A model generated the notes under the pieces. The model was not told the DNA's origin, searched no databases, and was given only the letters and a program-made list of their open reading frames with translations. Made by a program: the position numbers and the translations under genes. Positions 55,591 to 64,000 of a stretch of DNA of 64,000 bases are shown here, one piece after another (position 1 is the stretch's first letter; every line of letters begins with the position of its first letter). Origin of the DNA: Saccharomycopsis malanga. Lineage: Eukaryota > Ascomycota > Saccharomycetes > Ascoideales > Saccharomycopsidaceae. The DNA lies in NCBI GenBank assembly GCA_004014935.1, contig CP025323.1, positions 186,001 to 250,000 of the forward strand, in the 5' to 3' direction.

Positions 55591-55809
55591 AAATCCAATG
55601 AGTCGGTGTTATGATCATTGGCGGGGGTGTTGCATAATCTGGGTAACACCAGTGAGCTAATAAGGGGTGTCATAAATGGTATAATGATAATGGAAATCAC
55701 CACGTTAAGCAAATAAGGCCATATAGGGAAGAAATATGAAAGCGTTTGATCCATCTATCGAAAAGAACAGTTGTTACATAAAAAGTACATAGGCGGGTAT
55801 CAAGCTAAA

Positions 55810-56802
55810 ATGGCTGAATTAGCAAAGCAGAAACATATTGATTATGTTGTCAACTTGAATTTGAATACTAGAGATTATGAGTACTGGCTTACAGAGCATC
55901 TACGCATGAATGGGCTTTATTGGGGCCTCATGGCATTGTTCACCATGAAGTCCGAGAACTCTTTAAACAAAAATGAGATTATTACATATGTGCAAAGCTG
56001 TAAGGACAAAAAATCAGGCGGATTTGGCGCGTTTCCAAAGCATGATGGTCATCTACTTTCCACATTGTCAGCACTTCAGATTCTCGCGATGCTTGGCGAA
56101 ATTGACAGCGCTTTGACAGAGCAGGATAAACAGGACATTATAAAGTTTATCAAATCAAATCAGTTACCCGATGGATCGTTCCAGGGTGACAAGTATGGGG
56201 AAGTTGATACGCGATTTGTATACAATGCATTATCATCTCTTTCAATCCTCGGAGAACTAACGGAAGATGTAGTGGAACCAGCAGTGGATTTTATACTCAA
56301 ATGCCAAAACTTTGATGGTGGATTTGGACTGATTCCAGGAGCTGAAAGTCATGCAGCCCAGATATTTACCTGCTTAGGAGCACTTGCTATTGTTGACAGG
56401 TTGGACAGGCTATCACATGACAGAAAAGAATTATTAGGATGGTGGCTAAGCGAGAGACAACAGGATAGTTTCAACGGTAGCAAAGAATTTGATGGCGGGC
56501 TCAATGGTCGGCCTGAAAAACTCCCAGATGTATGTTACAGTTGGTGGGTTCTCTCTTCCTTGGCCATTCTAGAAAAGCTTCATTGGATAGATCAACCAAA
56601 ACTCATCAAGTTTATTCTTTCCGCTCAAGATACCGATACGGGGGGTATTAGCGACCGTCCTGATAACCAGGTTGACGTCTTTCACACAGTCTTTGGGCTC
56701 GCTGGATTAAGCCTTTTAGGGTATCCTGATCTTGAGCCTATTGATCCTGTATACTGCATGCCTATGGCGGTGACAAGCCAATTTCGGAAGTGGAAAGCGT
56801 GA
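55810..56802 (+). CDS. BET2: Rab geranylgeranyltransferase beta subunit Bet2
   Basis: 330 residues from the ATG at 55810 (yeast: 325). The open frame extends 13 codons further upstream but without an ATG. It has the prenyltransferase-beta repeat pattern: DGSFQGDKYGEVDTRFVYNALSSLSILG, GGFGLIPGAESHAAQIFTCLGALAI, LNGRPEKLPDVCYSWWVLSSL and DVFHTVFGLAGLSLLGY. The zinc ligands are Asp240, Cys242 and His292. With Bet4 and the escort Mrs6 it adds geranylgeranyl groups to CC/CXC Rab proteins, including VPS21 in this window. Leu174 is a CTG codon and would be Ser in the CUG-Ser code. Confidence 0.97.
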   Translation: MAELAKQKHIDYVVNLNLNTRDYEYWLTEHLRMNGLYWGLMALFTMKSENSLNKNEIITYVQSCKDKKSGGFGAFPKHDGHLLSTLSALQILAMLGEIDSALTEQDKQDIIKFIKSNQLPDGSFQGDKYGEVDTRFVYNALSSLSILGELTEDVVEPAVDFILKCQNFDGGFGLIPGAESHAAQIFTCLGALAIVDRLDRLSHDRKELLGWWLSERQQDSFNGSKEFDGGLNGRPEKLPDVCYSWWVLSSLAILEKLHWIDQPKLIKFILSAQDTDTGGISDRPDNQVDVFHTVFGLAGLSLLGYPDLEPIDPVYCMPMAVTSQFRKWKA

Positions 56803-57368
56803 GCCAATCAGAGCGCATGCAAGTGTCAGCAAAACGGTTTTAGGGGTTAAACGGGGGTTCTATGCTCACCCGGACGATAAATAATGTCCCACAACGGACA
56901 GACACTGCCTGAAGCGAGCAAGGAAAAACGCACCAAATTACGCTAAAGGGTTATAGAATGCGGACGGAGTTTGATTGAAGAGGAAGCGGAAAAAAAAAAT
57001 ACAGCCAGAAATGATTAATAAATAGAGTGAAATAACCACAATTTGTTTTTACATCTACCATTTCATATATACAACGTATACATATTATTATAAAAGTCTT
57101 TCCATTCTATTCTTGATCATTCAATCATTTGCTTTGACGGATAGTATTTATAACATAACATTGGCAAACAAAAATCGCAATTTCAAGATAGAGATAATCC
57201 CTGTGATTACTGGCAATCAGAACGTTATTTTGTTACACTCTCCGGCATTTGATATATTTTGAAGCGGATCATTATTTTCTTAAAAAACATATCAATTATC
57301 CCTCACAAAACAGACCATTCATATCACATAGATTGAACAATTCAGCTGGGCGTTTATATAGAGCAAAC
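56803..57368. promoter_or_regulatory. BET2 3' flank and CCC1 promoter
   Basis: A 566-bp spacer between two plus-strand genes. A GC-richer patch with TTTTAGGGGTTAAACGGGGGTT lies at 56838-56859, about 510 bp before the CCC1 ATG. The open frame upstream of CCC1 starts without an ATG and is treated as non-coding leader. I see no clear Yap-type TTACTAA element. Confidence 0.5.
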
Positions 57369-58307
57369 ATGTCGCTAGTAGGACTCAAGAACGTGGTGGT
57401 CAACACCTTCTCGTCATCAGATGAGTCAAAAAATAACAAAAAGTTGATACAAAATGACTTTCCAAATTACGGCGGTATTAATAGCAGTAATAGCAGTAAT
57501 AGAAACAACATCAACGAAGACAGAGGTTCTGATGTTGCTGCCGAAGAGGCCTCCATTGGCAATCGTTCCGAAGATCCATCGGTTGATTCTAAAAAGACAA
57601 TGTTCACAGCCATGTTTGACCATTTTGACCCAAGAGTCATGAGCGATATGATCATTGGTCTTTCCGACGGACTTACTGTGCCATTTGCCTTGACCGCTGG
57701 TTTATCATCTTTAGGTGACTCCAAATTAGTTATCACCGGCGGTTTTGCTGAGCTTATTTCAGGAGCTATTTCCATGGGTCTTGGTGGATATTTAGCTGCT
57801 AGATCGGAATCACAGTATTATCATAACGAAGTTTCTAAAGAAAAGCAAAACTTTTTCAAGAACCCTAACGAATTAGAATATGAGTTGGTAGATATTTTGG
57901 AAGACATTGGAATTAGCAATGAGAATACCATTAATCTGTTCATTGATGATTTGGAAAAGAAGCCCAAAAATATGGTCAATTTTATCATAAGGTTTGGTAA
58001 AGGTCTAGAAGAACCTGCTGATAACCGTCAGCTTACCTCCGCCCTTACTATTGGGTTGTCTTATTTCGTTGGTGGTTTCATTCCATTGATCCCTTACTTT
58101 TTCGTCAACGTAGTTCAAACAGGTTTGATCATCAGTTGTATTGTCATGGCCATCACATTATTCTTGTTTGGTTATTTCAAGACAGTAGCTTCTATGGGTT
58201 CTGACTGCAGTACTTGGCAAAAAATGTCTGAAGGTATTCAAATGTTTTTTGTTGGTGGCTTTGCTGCTAGTTCAGCATGGCTATTGGTTAGGCTTCTTGA
58301 GAAATGA
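57369..58307 (+). CDS. CCC1: Vacuolar iron/manganese importer Ccc1
   Basis: 312 residues from the ATG at 57369 (MSLVGLKNVVV); yeast Ccc1 starts MSIVALKN and has 322 residues. A Ser/Asn-rich N-terminal region (to about 75) precedes FDHFDPRVMSDMIIGLSDGLTVPFAL, a near-invariant block of the VIT family. Then come GGFAELISGAISMGLGGYLAARSESQYYHNE, a cytosolic helical domain rich in Glu (metal binding) and three C-terminal membrane segments, about five in all. It moves Fe2+ and Mn2+ from cytosol into the vacuole. Codon 190 is CTG where S. cerevisiae has Ser. A 7-bp-stem hairpin lies about 200 bp downstream. Confidence 0.97.
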   Translation: MSLVGLKNVVVNTFSSSDESKNNKKLIQNDFPNYGGINSSNSSNRNNINEDRGSDVAAEEASIGNRSEDPSVDSKKTMFTAMFDHFDPRVMSDMIIGLSDGLTVPFALTAGLSSLGDSKLVITGGFAELISGAISMGLGGYLAARSESQYYHNEVSKEKQNFFKNPNELEYELVDILEDIGISNENTINLFIDDLEKKPKNMVNFIIRFGKGLEEPADNRQLTSALTIGLSYFVGGFIPLIPYFFVNVVQTGLIISCIVMAITLFLFGYFKTVASMGSDCSTWQKMSEGIQMFFVGGFAASSAWLLVRLLEK

Positions 58308-58949
58308 TTGGAGATTGCTGCAAAGCTTTTTTCATATTCTTTGTTCTTGTTTTGATTTGTTTCTTTGTCTTTTCTGGTCAGACTACCTAACTGTATTACT
58401 AATTTAGAAAGCTTATGAGCTTTCATTTATTCATCGCGCTCTTGTTATTATATTCCATTCCATAATCCTTACACTTCAACTACAAATGTTCAATAATGAA
58501 CCTGTCTATCTCCTACTGTGATTGCATGTCACAGTTTTAGTATTATTTTATCTTTATATGTTAATTTGACATAATGGTCATGCATTTTAACTTTGATTGT
58601 AGTCAAATTTAGCATGAGGTAGTACTTTTTAGGCTTCCAGGCTCTATTAAATTTTATCCTTCATAATCGCTTTAGTGTTAACATTCAGCGGTCTCTAGTT
58701 TTTACACTCTATAATTCAGTATTGAAAACGATACCAGCCAAAAACCTGTATAACAAAGCAAGAAACTAAACTAGTATATAAGAGGTAAATTATTAAAATA
58801 GTTATGAAGCAACAGAAAAATAAGACAAGTCCCTTATAGGGAAAGAAAGTTTATATAAGTTATAATATATAGGAAATGAGCCCCGAGAGAAGAATTTAAT
58901 AAGACAACCATTGATTTGACCATTAAGCCGTCAACTACCCTTGAAATAT
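58308..58949. other. Intergenic region between convergent CCC1 and a hypothetical gene
   Basis: A 642-bp AT-rich spacer. A perfect hairpin, ACTGTGA TTGCATG TCACAGT, lies at 58515-58535, and a smaller TTTGA/TCAAA hairpin near 58590-58608. These could fold in the CCC1 3' UTR, but no known element matches. No gene was seen. Confidence 0.5.
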
Positions 58950-59861
58950 TCAAAAGGATGTTATCAAAAAGTCCAAGTAGTTGACTAAATCAGCAAGAAC
59001 AATAGCGTTCTCCAACATTTGCACACTAAAGTCCTGAGACAATGTTTTACGATTGACAATGTTAACGATATTTTCCAAGTTTGCAATATCAGGAACACTA
59101 ATACTATAAGAGCTGTCATAAAAGTAAACGCCGTGGTGGTTGAACTCTTGTTTGGCATTGCTATTTGGCATATTAAAATGATCAATTTTTTGTTTTAGTA
59201 AGGTGTATCTGACCATCAAAATGTTGGTTGCCAAGCTATGCATGTTCAAAAGCCATCCAAGGGCAACTTGTTTGGAACGAAAGGTATACATAACAGAAGC
59301 AATTTCTTCTTGTAGGATTATTGCCTCAATGGCGCCTTTGTAGGTAGTGGTGTCCTGGTATAATGTACTGTTCGTGTCGAAACCAACTTGAAGGCCTTTC
59401 GAGCTGCGTTTGCTAAACAAGGTGTCCGAAAGTTTCTCTGTTGAACGTAAATGCTCTGGCTGTACCCATTGTAAAGCAATTTCTTGAGACAATGTTGTGT
59501 CTTTATGGGTAGCCAACGTTATTTGTTTAAATAGCTCGGTGCTGTAAGGCTCCCCAGTAAGCTGTCTTAGCCGAGCATCTTTGTTGCTATTGAACTTCCA
59601 CGCAGCATCTTTCAAAAGGTTAGAGTCACTCAATTTATTGGCAGCCTTCAACTGTGAATAAAGGTTGAAAATAAATAGAAGTTCATCTGCAGCACAATCC
59701 ACTGGACTAGCAAGTCCCTTAACAATTGGAATTGGAGTGGAAATGTTCTTAGGTAATGTGTTACGGTCTATGATATCTGCAGCTCGTGCAACTGGTTCTC
59801 CAAAGATTCTTGTACTGAGAATAAGTATCAAAATGGTGTGAAGTTGTATAAAGTGTAGCAT
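58950..59861 (-). CDS. Hypothetical secreted protein with a possible Kex2 site
   Basis: 303 residues, family not recognised. The N-terminus is a clear signal peptide: MLHFIQLHT then a hydrophobic core ILILILSTRIF, with likely cleavage near GEPVARA-A. Lys-Arg at 151-152 (LFSKRSSKG) could be a Kex2 processing site splitting the protein into two halves. There is a single cysteine (Cys56) and two potential N-glycosylation sites (NIS near 39, NST near 163). The C-terminal half is helical in character with no GPI signal. Context gives no clue: it is convergent with CCC1 and lies upstream of an intergenic desert. A small secreted or wall-associated protein is the most that can be said. Confidence 0.7.
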   Translation of the reverse strand: MLHFIQLHTILILILSTRIFGEPVARAADIIDRNTLPKNISTPIPIVKGLASPVDCAADELLFIFNLYSQLKAANKLSDSNLLKDAAWKFNSNKDARLRQLTGEPYSTELFKQITLATHKDTTLSQEIALQWVQPEHLRSTEKLSDTLFSKRSSKGLQVGFDTNSTLYQDTTTYKGAIEAIILQEEIASVMYTFRSKQVALGWLLNMHSLATNILMVRYTLLKQKIDHFNMPNSNAKQEFNHHGVYFYDSSYSISVPDIANLENIVNIVNRKTLSQDFSVQMLENAIVLADLVNYLDFLITSF

Positions 59862-61084
59862 TTTAGAACTATACAGGCGGGCCTAGCATAAGAAACAACA
59901 TAAAGGCCCATTAGGAAATATAACTACAGTGCATTTTATTAGCTTATATATATATATATTCAAACAATTATATTTTGCAAGGGTTATTAATAAAACCGAG
60001 GATAAAAGTACCCAGTTGTGGGCAATGGTAAGTGTAGACGGCATCGCAATATGGTTGAAATGTTTTACCTTGAGCGAGGATCACACATCAAGCGGCATGC
60101 CAATAAAACACGATGTCTTGCAATAAACTTCCCTACTCTGTACAAGTAAAAGCAGGAACTTACAATAGAGGCACCTGTTACTCGAAGCTCTGGTACTTCT
60201 ACTGGCATGAACCTTCAACAACAGAGAATTGCCTGCGAACAACAAAGAAAGGACAATGTCAGGGCAGTCAAGTATTGGACGAAACCCGATATTGGTAGCA
60301 AAGCACCCTGCGATACCATAAAATAGTAAAGTAACAATTTACCATTGTTTTCCAAAAACGGGTGGCAATGAACTCTTGTCTCTATTGTTGTTGAGCTTTA
60401 TTTAGTAATTATTGGCTTCTCGTTGAGTATTTCAACCAAGCCAAGAAAAGATCAATTTGAATACCAACAGTAGGATAAAGTAATTGGAATGAACATTTCT
60501 AACTTGATTCTGTGATAGAATTTCTTGTAGATTTTTCAAGATGATTCAAATAAATGGGGATTCAATAAATTTCAAGAATATCGAATCGCTTTTAATTATT
60601 GTGAAAGAATTGCAAAATTGATTACTTTTCTCTAGTGTGAAAGAAGTCAAATAAATCTCATATTATAAAGTTATATTATTGTTTATTAAATACCTTGTGA
60701 TAATAGCTCAAAAGTCAAAAGCTCTTCAATTTTGTATTTGATAAATCTGAAATGTAATTAAGGCCTGTTTGATCGTGGTAAAACTAACCTATATGCTTCG
60801 CAACAAGTTCAGACCCTTTCCCCACGATTAAACAAAAAATTTCTATTATTCCATTATGCAATATAACTAAGGTACTTCAGACACCTTTAGAGAAAGTTGA
60901 TTAACAAAGATGGCAAGATGGAAAATGTTTACAAGACATTTATAACTGATCTCTATACAAAACTTATGTGAAACCAGCTACATGATAACAATTCAAAAGT
61001 GGAAAACTCTAAGATTGTTCTATGTGTATGTTATGTAGCGAAATAGTATATGGCCTATACTTTGTAAAAAAAAAATGAGATGAC
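59862..61084. other. 1.2-kb intergenic region with an unexplained compositional island
   Basis: Most of this stretch is AT-rich and featureless. Between about 60010 and 60310 the composition shifts toward G+C and two overlapping open frames occur. One, from an ATG at 60113 to 60298, could encode 61 residues with four cysteines (MSCNK ... GTCYSKLWYFYW ... ENC ... GQCQG). I recognise no family, there is no signal peptide, and a stop lies three codons before the ATG. It could be a tiny gene, a decayed exon or chance. Confidence 0.35.
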
Positions 61085-62599
61085 TCATTGAAATAGCAAA
61101 GAAATTTCTTCGGTTGGTTTGAACCCAACACACAGCAGCTCAAGATTGTAGTGAATTACTGCGCTTCTCAAAAAGGGTGTGCCTAAAACCATGCCATCGT
61201 TCCAGACTTTCAAAGCCATTTTGCAATATCCATTGTCAAGCTTTTGAATAAATGAATGCAATGGCACCTTCACGCAAAAACGTTGCCCCATCATGTTTTT
61301 AAGAATAAATTTGACAAATTTATGTTGATTATTATCAAATGCTTCGATTACAGATGAATGTGGGTACCATTGGTTACAACGAAAACCCAAAAATGCTTCA
61401 AACCTATGAATAATGTGTGCTGGAGAGCCTATAAACCAGGCACCAGTATCTAAAATAACAGGCCCTTCAAGACCTAAGTCATGACCTGTAGAAGTAATAG
61501 TATGTGATACTTTTACAAAGATATGAGTATCGGTCAAGGGCAACATGCGGACATAGTTCATCAACTTTGGATTGTTTGCCGTGCCAAATTCAATGCTTGG
61601 AGCTTGTGAAGCATGAGGGTAAATTGGAGCTAACTGGATAGTATAAGAACAAATTTTTATTGATCCCGAGTTACGCATTTTGTATAAGATGTTGGTATCA
61701 AAAAGATTACCAAAAGATAAGCCAAACACCCCGCAAAAACACGAATTTTGACGACTAACCCCATATCTTGTACGAATTGTCATTTGATGACTAGAGATAT
61801 CATTATAAGGGAATCCCTGGCTGCCAAATTGGTTTTCAAAAGTAGGAAAAACAAAGTCACCAGTGACCACTTCACCCCAAGCGCCAGATCCTATGGAATA
61901 AACAGCTTTGAAGGTGTCATATTCCATTGGATTAGGCGCATAAAGCATTGCGTTATATCCTTCTGTTGAAGACGCCTCAGAAGATCCAAATGTAGATCTA
62001 GCTGGAGAGGTAATGGGTGGTTTGGCTTTGGTTGGACCATACGAACTGTGTCGAGATAGAAGAGGAGGCCTAGCTTTTGAAAAAGCTTTTGAAAGAGATT
62101 TGGTACTTGATCTTCTACTTAGAGTCGGTGACTTTTTTTCTTTGAGCGGAAAACCAGCTGTTATGGGGTAGTTATAACTAAACAAAGAAACATCAGGTAT
62201 GGGAAGCTCATCAAGAGGTTTAATCGTCCGTGGAATCCATGTCACACCCGATCCTGTATCCAATAGAATATTAACCTTCTGAGAAAAACCATTGGTTTGT
62301 ACTTCAAGTTCTATATACGGAAGACCAGCAAATTCATTGATAGGACAAATAAACCGAGTTGTACCAGTTTTTGGAGAAGTTTTTGATAGTGCATTATATG
62401 TGTTATATTGAGAAAAGTCATGTTTTACAGAAGATAATAATCTGGTGGTTGGTACGGGACCATGGCTTCTCACAGCAGTAAGAGTGGGTCTGGCAGGCCT
62501 ATACTTGCTGTTTTCATTGAAATCAAAATGGTCCAGGTGTGGAGAACCAAATCTCATCGGTAAAAGATACTCATCTTCATAACGATGGAACGAATGCAT
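61085..62599 (-). CDS. Pepsin-family (A1) aspartyl protease-like protein lacking a signal peptide
   Basis: 504 residues. The two catalytic motifs are Asp114 in LLDTGSGVTWIP and Asp384 in VILDTGAWFIG; the second ends in Ala rather than Ser/Thr. Tyr234 in YSIGSG fits the flap. FGLSFGNLF and the C-terminal LGTPFLRSAVIHYNLE are typical of pepsin-fold proteases. Unlike secreted aspartyl proteases or yapsins, the first 80 residues are polar with no signal peptide or membrane segment. A basic, Ser-rich loop of about 85 residues (about 150-215, with RRSS and SRHSS) interrupts the N-lobe. It may be a cytosolic or nuclear protease regulated by phosphorylation, or an inactive relative. I found no upstream exon that would supply a signal peptide. 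Confidence 0.85.
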   Translation of the reverse strand: MHSFHRYEDEYLLPMRFGSPHLDHFDFNENSKYRPARPTLTAVRSHGPVPTTRLLSSVKHDFSQYNTYNALSKTSPKTGTTRFICPINEFAGLPYIELEVQTNGFSQKVNILLDTGSGVTWIPRTIKPLDELPIPDVSLFSYNYPITAGFPLKEKKSPTLSRRSSTKSLSKAFSKARPPLLSRHSSYGPTKAKPPITSPARSTFGSSEASSTEGYNAMLYAPNPMEYDTFKAVYSIGSGAWGEVVTGDFVFPTFENQFGSQGFPYNDISSHQMTIRTRYGVSRQNSCFCGVFGLSFGNLFDTNILYKMRNSGSIKICSYTIQLAPIYPHASQAPSIEFGTANNPKLMNYVRMLPLTDTHIFVKVSHTITSTGHDLGLEGPVILDTGAWFIGSPAHIIHRFEAFLGFRCNQWYPHSSVIEAFDNNQHKFVKFILKNMMGQRFCVKVPLHSFIQKLDNGYCKMALKVWNDGMVLGTPFLRSAVIHYNLELLCVGFKPTEEISLLFQ

Positions 62600-62898
62600 A
62601 TTAAAAGTTTATTAATTCTTATTTCAAAGCTTATTCGACAGGCTATTAGCAACGATGAAAGAGCCTCATTAAAGATAGAACATGTATTTCCAGGATGTGA
62701 CACCATTCAAACTTAATGGAAACTCAAAAGAAATCCATCCAACTATATATAGCTGTGATACTATGCCGATTTGCAGAGACTCCAAGTAGGGATAAAGGTA
62801 TATTGTAAGACAACCACTCTGGTATAGCAACTGGTATAAGGGAATGTGAGAACGAGGCCGGGTGTGACGTGGGACTAATTACATAAAATGACCTGTCA

Positions 62899-62940
62899 AG
62901 GGGAAAGTGAGTGTCTAATTATGATGAAAAGGCCACCCCT
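62899..62940. promoter_or_regulatory. Paired STRE-like motifs (AGGGG ... CCCCT)
   Basis: AGGGG at 62899-62903 and CCCCT at 62936-62940 are inverted copies of the Msn2/4 stress-response element, about 300-340 bp upstream of the protease ATG. Five-base motifs occur often by chance, so this is suggestive only. Confidence 0.3.
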
Positions 62941-63267
62941 GCCACGCAACCAAAGATTCTGGTAAGAGACTGTGCCTCATATAAATGCAAATGAAGACAC
63001 TGCCTATGGCTAATTAATTGGCTGGTACCTTGTAATTACCAAGAACCGTCTATTGTTAAGAGAAATGGTCGGAGTCAGGCAGCGTAGATCCCATGACAAA
63101 TGCTTCCAGAAACGAATGAGATTGTCAAAAGGAAAACCACCAAGACAGGAAGTCAACCGCACACTACCAATTGACACTCCAAACCCCCTCTCTTCACAAA
63201 TTGCTAATCTGTGTTAATATAGCTTTTATTTAAACCTTCGACTTTATAATTTTACTTGAGATAGCCG

Positions 63268-63283
63268 CATGCATTTATGCATG
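63268..63283. repeat. Perfect palindrome CATGCAT-TT-ATGCATG
   Basis: Two 7-bp arms are separated by TT. Further ATGCA-containing sequences occur at about 63289, 63322 and 63403. It could be a dimeric transcription-factor site; the factor is unknown. Confidence 0.5.
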
Positions 63284-63554
63284 TTGATGCCAGGTTATGT
63301 ATTATGAAGTAATACGTGATCATGCATAGTCATATGGGCCATACAGACATGTACATATAAGATGTAGTATACCATAAAAGTAAATAGTTACTGATTTGAA
63401 GGGCATGCAAATGATTAGACAAGATTTATTAGAAAAGAAGTTGTTTGAGTTCTGCTTTTTGAAATAAAAGAGCAAAAAAATAATTTAGAAAGGCAAATAA
63501 GATATAAAAACTTTAAGATCAGCTAACGAAATCATCAGCACGATTTGATAATGC

Positions 63555-64000
63555 TTAATAGTCCAGGGTGTTAAGTATAGCGTCAAGAAGCTTCGTGATT
63601 ACTTGAGAGTCATGTACTGGCGCAGTGTTGACGGAAGGATAGCTTTTTTTGATTGCATCAAGAGCTGTTTCAATTTTTGAGTACTTGTCAGTTGCAGTGA
63701 ACGTGACATTGTAACTATTGTCATCGTAACTAATACCGTAATCATTCCATTTGCTCACCTTGGATTTCTCATCTTTAAATAAAGAATATTTGTATTCAGA
63801 AATACTCTGGGCGGCGTCTTGCAATTTTCTGGACAACTCAACTGATGAACGTTCATCAGAGCCTCCTGTGAGCACGTAGCTGACCTCACTGGCCAAGGCA
63901 TCGAAAGCACTGCTAAATGTAGTATAGGTTTTGTTGTTTAAAACAATAAAGTCAAAACTGGTTGAAAGACTTGCCTTTTTGGAAGTATTAAAAAGAGCAC
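63555..64000 (-). CDS. Unrecognised protein, 3' part only (gene runs off the window)
   Basis: The frame is open from the window edge to the stop at 63555-63557, about 147 codons, with no start inside the window; the N-terminus lies beyond 64000. Visible sequence starts ALFNTSKKASLSTSFDFIV and ends LLDAILNTLDY. It is polar, Ser/Asp/Lys-rich, has no cysteine and no membrane segment in this part, and appears helical. Two NxT/S sequons are present (NKT early, NVT later), which would fit a secreted protein, but nothing here proves export. No family was recognised. Confidence 0.65.
   Translation of the reverse strand, partial: ALFNTSKKASLSTSFDFIVLNNKTYTTFSSAFDALASEVSYVLTGGSDERSSVELSRKLQDAAQSISEYKYSLFKDEKSKVSKWNDYGISYDDNSYNVTFTATDKYSKIETALDAIKKSYPSVNTAPVHDSQVITKLLDAILNTLDY

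Larger units (their letters stand above)
54995..55809. promoter_or_regulatory. Divergent promoter RPS22 / BET2
   Basis: This 815-bp spacer probably contains the RPS22 leader with its own intron (55029-55470), the RPS22 promoter (a Rap1-type site at 55580-55590) and the short BET2 promoter. No other gene was seen. Confidence 0.6.
62600..63554. promoter_or_regulatory. Promoter region of the aspartyl protease gene
   Basis: A 955-bp spacer between two minus-strand genes. It holds paired stress-type motifs (62899-62940), a perfect short palindrome (63268-63283) and several other ATGCA-type sequences between 63260 and 63415. No gene was found. Confidence 0.5.

Noticed and set aside
55771-55809. 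N-terminal extension of BET2
   Set aside because: The 13 extra codons begin with TTG; homologues align from the ATG at 55810.
57249-57368. 40-codon N-terminal extension of CCC1
   Set aside because: There is no ATG start, and the conserved protein begins MSLVGLKN at 57369, as in yeast Ccc1.
62899-62940. Firm assignment of Msn2/4 control to the protease gene
   Set aside because: Two five-base motifs in about 1 kb are expected by chance often enough that I list them only at low confidence.

Overview
This window is nuclear chromosomal DNA from a budding yeast (Saccharomycotina). It is AT-rich and gene-dense, with compact intergenic DNA. It has yeast-type splice signals (GTATGT-like 5' sites, TACTAAC-like branch sites), a tRNA-Phe gene with a 12-nt intron, and clear orthologues of many Saccharomyces genes. 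In-frame CTG codons are scarce, and at several places where I can recall a homologue they fall on positions that are Ser, Thr or Gln elsewhere. I infer a CUG-Ser clade yeast (Serinales) but have not proved it. If that is right, every CTG quoted here as Leu is really Ser.

Layout, left to right. 1-5 kb: tRNA-Asn, a fructosyl-amino-acid-oxidase-like flavoenzyme and the mitochondrial PP2C phosphatase PTC5. 5-16.5 kb: a full-length but unusual TOR kinase, convergent with the vacuolar SPX phosphate transporter PHO91. 16.9-25 kb: tRNA-Phe, the ribosome-assembly helicase DBP9, the Rab5-type GTPase VPS21, the mitoribosomal protein MRP2 and the uridine kinase URK1. 25.7-40.2 kb: MDN1, the giant six-AAA midasin. 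41-49.4 kb: the Mediator subunit RGR1/MED14, NPL4 (four exons) and the splicing factor PRP4. 49.7-54 kb: a GH72 glucanosyltransferase of the GAS family (six exons) and an F-box protein. 54.3-58.3 kb: RPS22 (a coding intron plus a probable 5'-UTR intron), BET2 and CCC1. 58.9-64 kb: an unrecognised secreted protein, an aspartyl protease with no signal peptide, and the 3' part of another unrecognised gene cut by the window edge.

Functional links are loose, as is usual in yeast. DBP9 and MDN1 both serve 60S ribosome assembly, and both have PAC/RRPE-like promoter motifs. BET2 is the catalytic subunit of the enzyme that prenylates Rab proteins such as the CXC-ending VPS21. PHO91 and CCC1 are both vacuolar-membrane transporters. 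I found no transposon, virus relic, CRISPR array or gene cluster.

The points most worth a second look are these: a TOR kinase whose FRB domain has lost the residues that contact FKBP12-rapamycin; introns whose branch point sits only about 7-13 nt from the 3' splice site; intron-rich NPL4 and GAS genes that look fragmented in an intron-blind reading; a pepsin-fold protease that appears to be intracellular; and Rap1-type sites next to RPS22 and NPL4.
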